Shown here: positions 5,881 through 8,676 of the stretch, piece by piece
Position numbering within the stretch: position 1 is the first letter of the stretch
Layout: each line of letters starts with the position of its first letter
Source: Actinomycetota bacterium
Lineage (GTDB): Bacteria; Actinomycetota; Actinomycetes; JACCUZ01
Assembly (NCBI GenBank): GCA_030841195.1
Contig: JAVEDA010000446.1
Coordinates: 1-8,676, forward strand
Length of the DNA stretch: 8,676 nucleotides
Reading direction: 5' to 3'
The notes under the pieces: model-generated
The model's input: only the letters and a program-made list of their open reading frames with translations
The model's database searches: none
What the model was told of the DNA's origin: nothing
Made by a program: the position numbers and the translations under genes

Positions 5881-5917
5881 CAGTCGGGCGGGGTACGGGG
5901 CACGACGCCGCAGTCGG
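5881..5917 (+). repeat. Direct repeat CAGTCGG, two copies 30 bp apart
   Basis: CAGTCGG occurs at 5881-5887 and 5911-5917 in the 78-bp region between the divergent small ORF and fumarase genes. A GTACG element (5875-5879 and 5893-5897) also repeats there. A 7-mer can repeat by chance in GC-rich DNA; only the location makes it a possible regulator site. Confidence 0.25.
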
Positions 5918-5931
5918 TTCTGCACCCGGCA

Positions 5932-5937
5932 TACCCT
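5932..5937 (+). promoter_or_regulatory. Candidate -10 (TACCCT) of the fumarase gene, leaderless type
   Basis: TACCCT fits TAnnnT and is followed by exactly 6 nt before the ATG at 5944, placing the likely first transcribed base at the start codon. There is no good ribosome binding site (only GGGA 2-3 nt from the ATG), which supports a leaderless start. No clear -35. Confidence 0.5.
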
Positions 5938-5943
5938 GGGACG

Positions 5944-7608
<1,665 letters not shown>

Positions 7609-7620
7609 CGGGAGCGGGCC

Positions 7621-8265
7621 GTGACCGCGCCAGAGCGGGACGAGCTGGCGGGCGGCGGCGACCGCGACCCCGTCCGGCTCCCGACCTGGGTCAGCATGGC
7701 GGGACTCGCCCTTGCTGTGCTCGTGGGCTGGTTCGTCGTCGCCCGGACCAGCGGCGGCGACGACCCGGCCGCGTCGGCGCACCGCACACCCACTCCATCG
7801 ACCGCGTCGGCCGACGAGCCGAGGGTCGCGCCGCCGCAGCCGGTCAACACCGGCTACCCACCGCTGGAGGGGCCGCTGCGGCAGACCGGGGACCTGTGCG
7901 TGCAGGTCCCGACTCGCCGCACCATGATCGTGGAGTTCGAGGTGGAGAACGCCGCCCTGGACCCGGTCGAGGTGCTGTCGCTGTCGGCGCACCTGCCGAT
8001 CGGCGGGCTGGACCCCACGGGTGGCAAGGTGCCGGCCCGCTCCCTCTGCGGGCGCCCAGTCGATCCCGCCACCAGCACCGTGCTCCAACCCGGCGAGCGG
8101 GTACCCGTGTCCCTCGGGTTCAAGCTCCCGCCGGAGTGCCCGGCGCCCTATCCGGTCTATGCGGACGTCGCGGTGGCCGAGCAGGGTTCGACCTCGACCA
8201 CGCAGCGGCTGGCCCTGCTCAACGACCTCGGGGGCTACGACTTCGCCTCCTGCCACACCCCGTAG
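7621..8265 (+). CDS. Unrecognised single-pass membrane-anchored protein
   Basis: I do not recognise a family for this 214-aa protein. A charged cytoplasmic tail (1-20) precedes one membrane segment (about 23-41, WVSMAGLALAVLVGWFVVA). Next comes a low-complexity Thr/Ser/Pro/Ala linker (about 42-76), then an extracytoplasmic domain from about 77. That domain holds four cysteines (C93, C143, C173, C211), an even number that could form two disulfides. Alternating hydrophobic stretches (MIVEFEVEN, VEVLSLSAHLP, RVPVSLGFKLP, PVYADVAVAE) suggest a beta-sandwich. The GTG start at 7621 is supported by GGGAG at 7610-7614, 6 nt away. It begins 12 nt after the fumarase stop, so it is probably cotranscribed with it, but nothing in the protein suggests a role in the TCA cycle. 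The stop is 2 nt from that of the converging LuxR-type gene. Confidence 0.82.
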   Translation: MTAPERDELAGGGDRDPVRLPTWVSMAGLALAVLVGWFVVARTSGGDDPAASAHRTPTPSTASADEPRVAPPQPVNTGYPPLEGPLRQTGDLCVQVPTRRTMIVEFEVENAALDPVEVLSLSAHLPIGGLDPTGGKVPARSLCGRPVDPATSTVLQPGERVPVSLGFKLPPECPAPYPVYADVAVAEQGSTSTTQRLALLNDLGGYDFASCHTP

Positions 8266-8267
8266 CC

Positions 8268-8676
8268 CTAGTCGACGAGGTAGCGCTCGGCGATCTCCGC
8301 GGCCTCGTACCGGCTCGGGACCTCGAGCTTGCGCAGGATGTTCGACACGTGCACGCTCGCGGTCTTGGTGCTGATCACGAGCGCCTTGGCGATCTCGCCG
8401 TTGGTGCGGCCGGCGGCCAGGTGGCCGAGGATCTCCCGCTCCCGGGCGGTCAGGTCGGCACCGACACCGGCGACGCCGGCGGGCATCCGTCGCGGCGGCC
8501 GCAGGTCGATGCGGGTACGCCGGGCAAGGGACTCGATCTCGGCGAGCAGCGGTGCGGCGCCCAGCCGTCCGGCGTCGGCGTGGCTCAGCCGCAGGCTCTC
8601 GGCGGCAGCCGCGAGCGAGCGCTCGGCCACCTGCGCCTGGGACAGCCGCCACCGGGCGTAGGCCAGCAGGTACGCG
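8268..8676 (-). CDS. LuxR-type transcriptional regulator, C-terminal part (5' end outside window)
   Basis: The frame is open from the right edge to the TAG at 8268-8270, giving the last 135 residues. The final 55-60 form a LuxR/GerE DNA-binding domain: LTAREREILGHLAAGRTNGEIAKALVIS, then TKTASVHVSNILRKLEV with the recognition helix, and a short tail. The residues before it (AYLLAYARWRLSQAQ, then AAAAESLRLSHADAGRLGA and PLLAEIESLARRTRI) look like the end of a helical TPR-like region. That arrangement is typical of large ATPase-LuxR regulators of the MalT/LAL kind. I therefore expect a much longer protein beginning outside the window; a GTG at 8630 in frame is unlikely to be the true start because the helical repeat continues upstream of it. 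The target genes cannot be told from this fragment. Confidence 0.88.
   Translation of the reverse strand, partial: AYLLAYARWRLSQAQVAERSLAAAAESLRLSHADAGRLGAAPLLAEIESLARRTRIDLRPPRRMPAGVAGVGADLTAREREILGHLAAGRTNGEIAKALVISTKTASVHVSNILRKLEVPSRYEAAEIAERYLVD

Overview
The window is GC-rich bacterial DNA, with coding frames that strongly prefer G or C at the third codon position. It uses GTG starts, 4-bp start/stop overlaps, and -10-like TAnnnT hexamers placed directly before some start codons. Its core is a class II fructose-bisphosphatase (glpX), a DUF4245 gene and a class I [4Fe-4S] fumarase. Together these point to an actinobacterium; genus cannot be fixed from the sequence.

Left half (1-3613, minus strand): a compact run reading right to left. 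It begins with a small HTH-TOBE (Mop-like) regulator, then modA (molybdate-binding lipoprotein), modB (permease) and modC (ATPase), each joined to the next by a 4-bp ATGA or GTGA overlap. After a 37-nt gap comes the 5' part of a DUF4245 membrane protein that runs off the left edge. The regulator probably senses molybdate and controls its own operon.

Middle (3614-5701): a 133-bp divergent control region separates the mod operon from glpX on the plus strand. It carries two near-identical palindromes, CCGCA-TC-TGCGG and AGCCGCA-CC-TGCGGCT, with centres 33 bp apart. These are the best candidate operators in the window. glpX ends tail to tail with a minus-strand alpha/beta-hydrolase lipoprotein gene, the two sharing a CTAG at their stops. 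The hydrolase has Asp where the nucleophile Ser is normally found. A 48-codon His-rich ORF lies 17 nt upstream of it and probably heads the same transcript.

Right half (5866-8676): a 78-bp divergent region separates the His-rich ORF from the fumarase gene. Both start codons sit 6 nt after a TAnnnT hexamer, the arrangement expected for leaderless mRNAs. Fumarase is followed after 12 nt by an unrecognised single-pass membrane protein. That gene ends 2 nt from the stop of a converging LuxR-type regulator, which runs off the right edge.

No tRNA, rRNA, CRISPR, insertion sequence or convincing rho-independent terminator was seen. No stretch above 300 bases lacks a gene. I found no wholly new system. 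The most promising points are the twin palindromes with the HTH-TOBE regulator, the Asp-for-Ser hydrolase and the His-rich small ORF.
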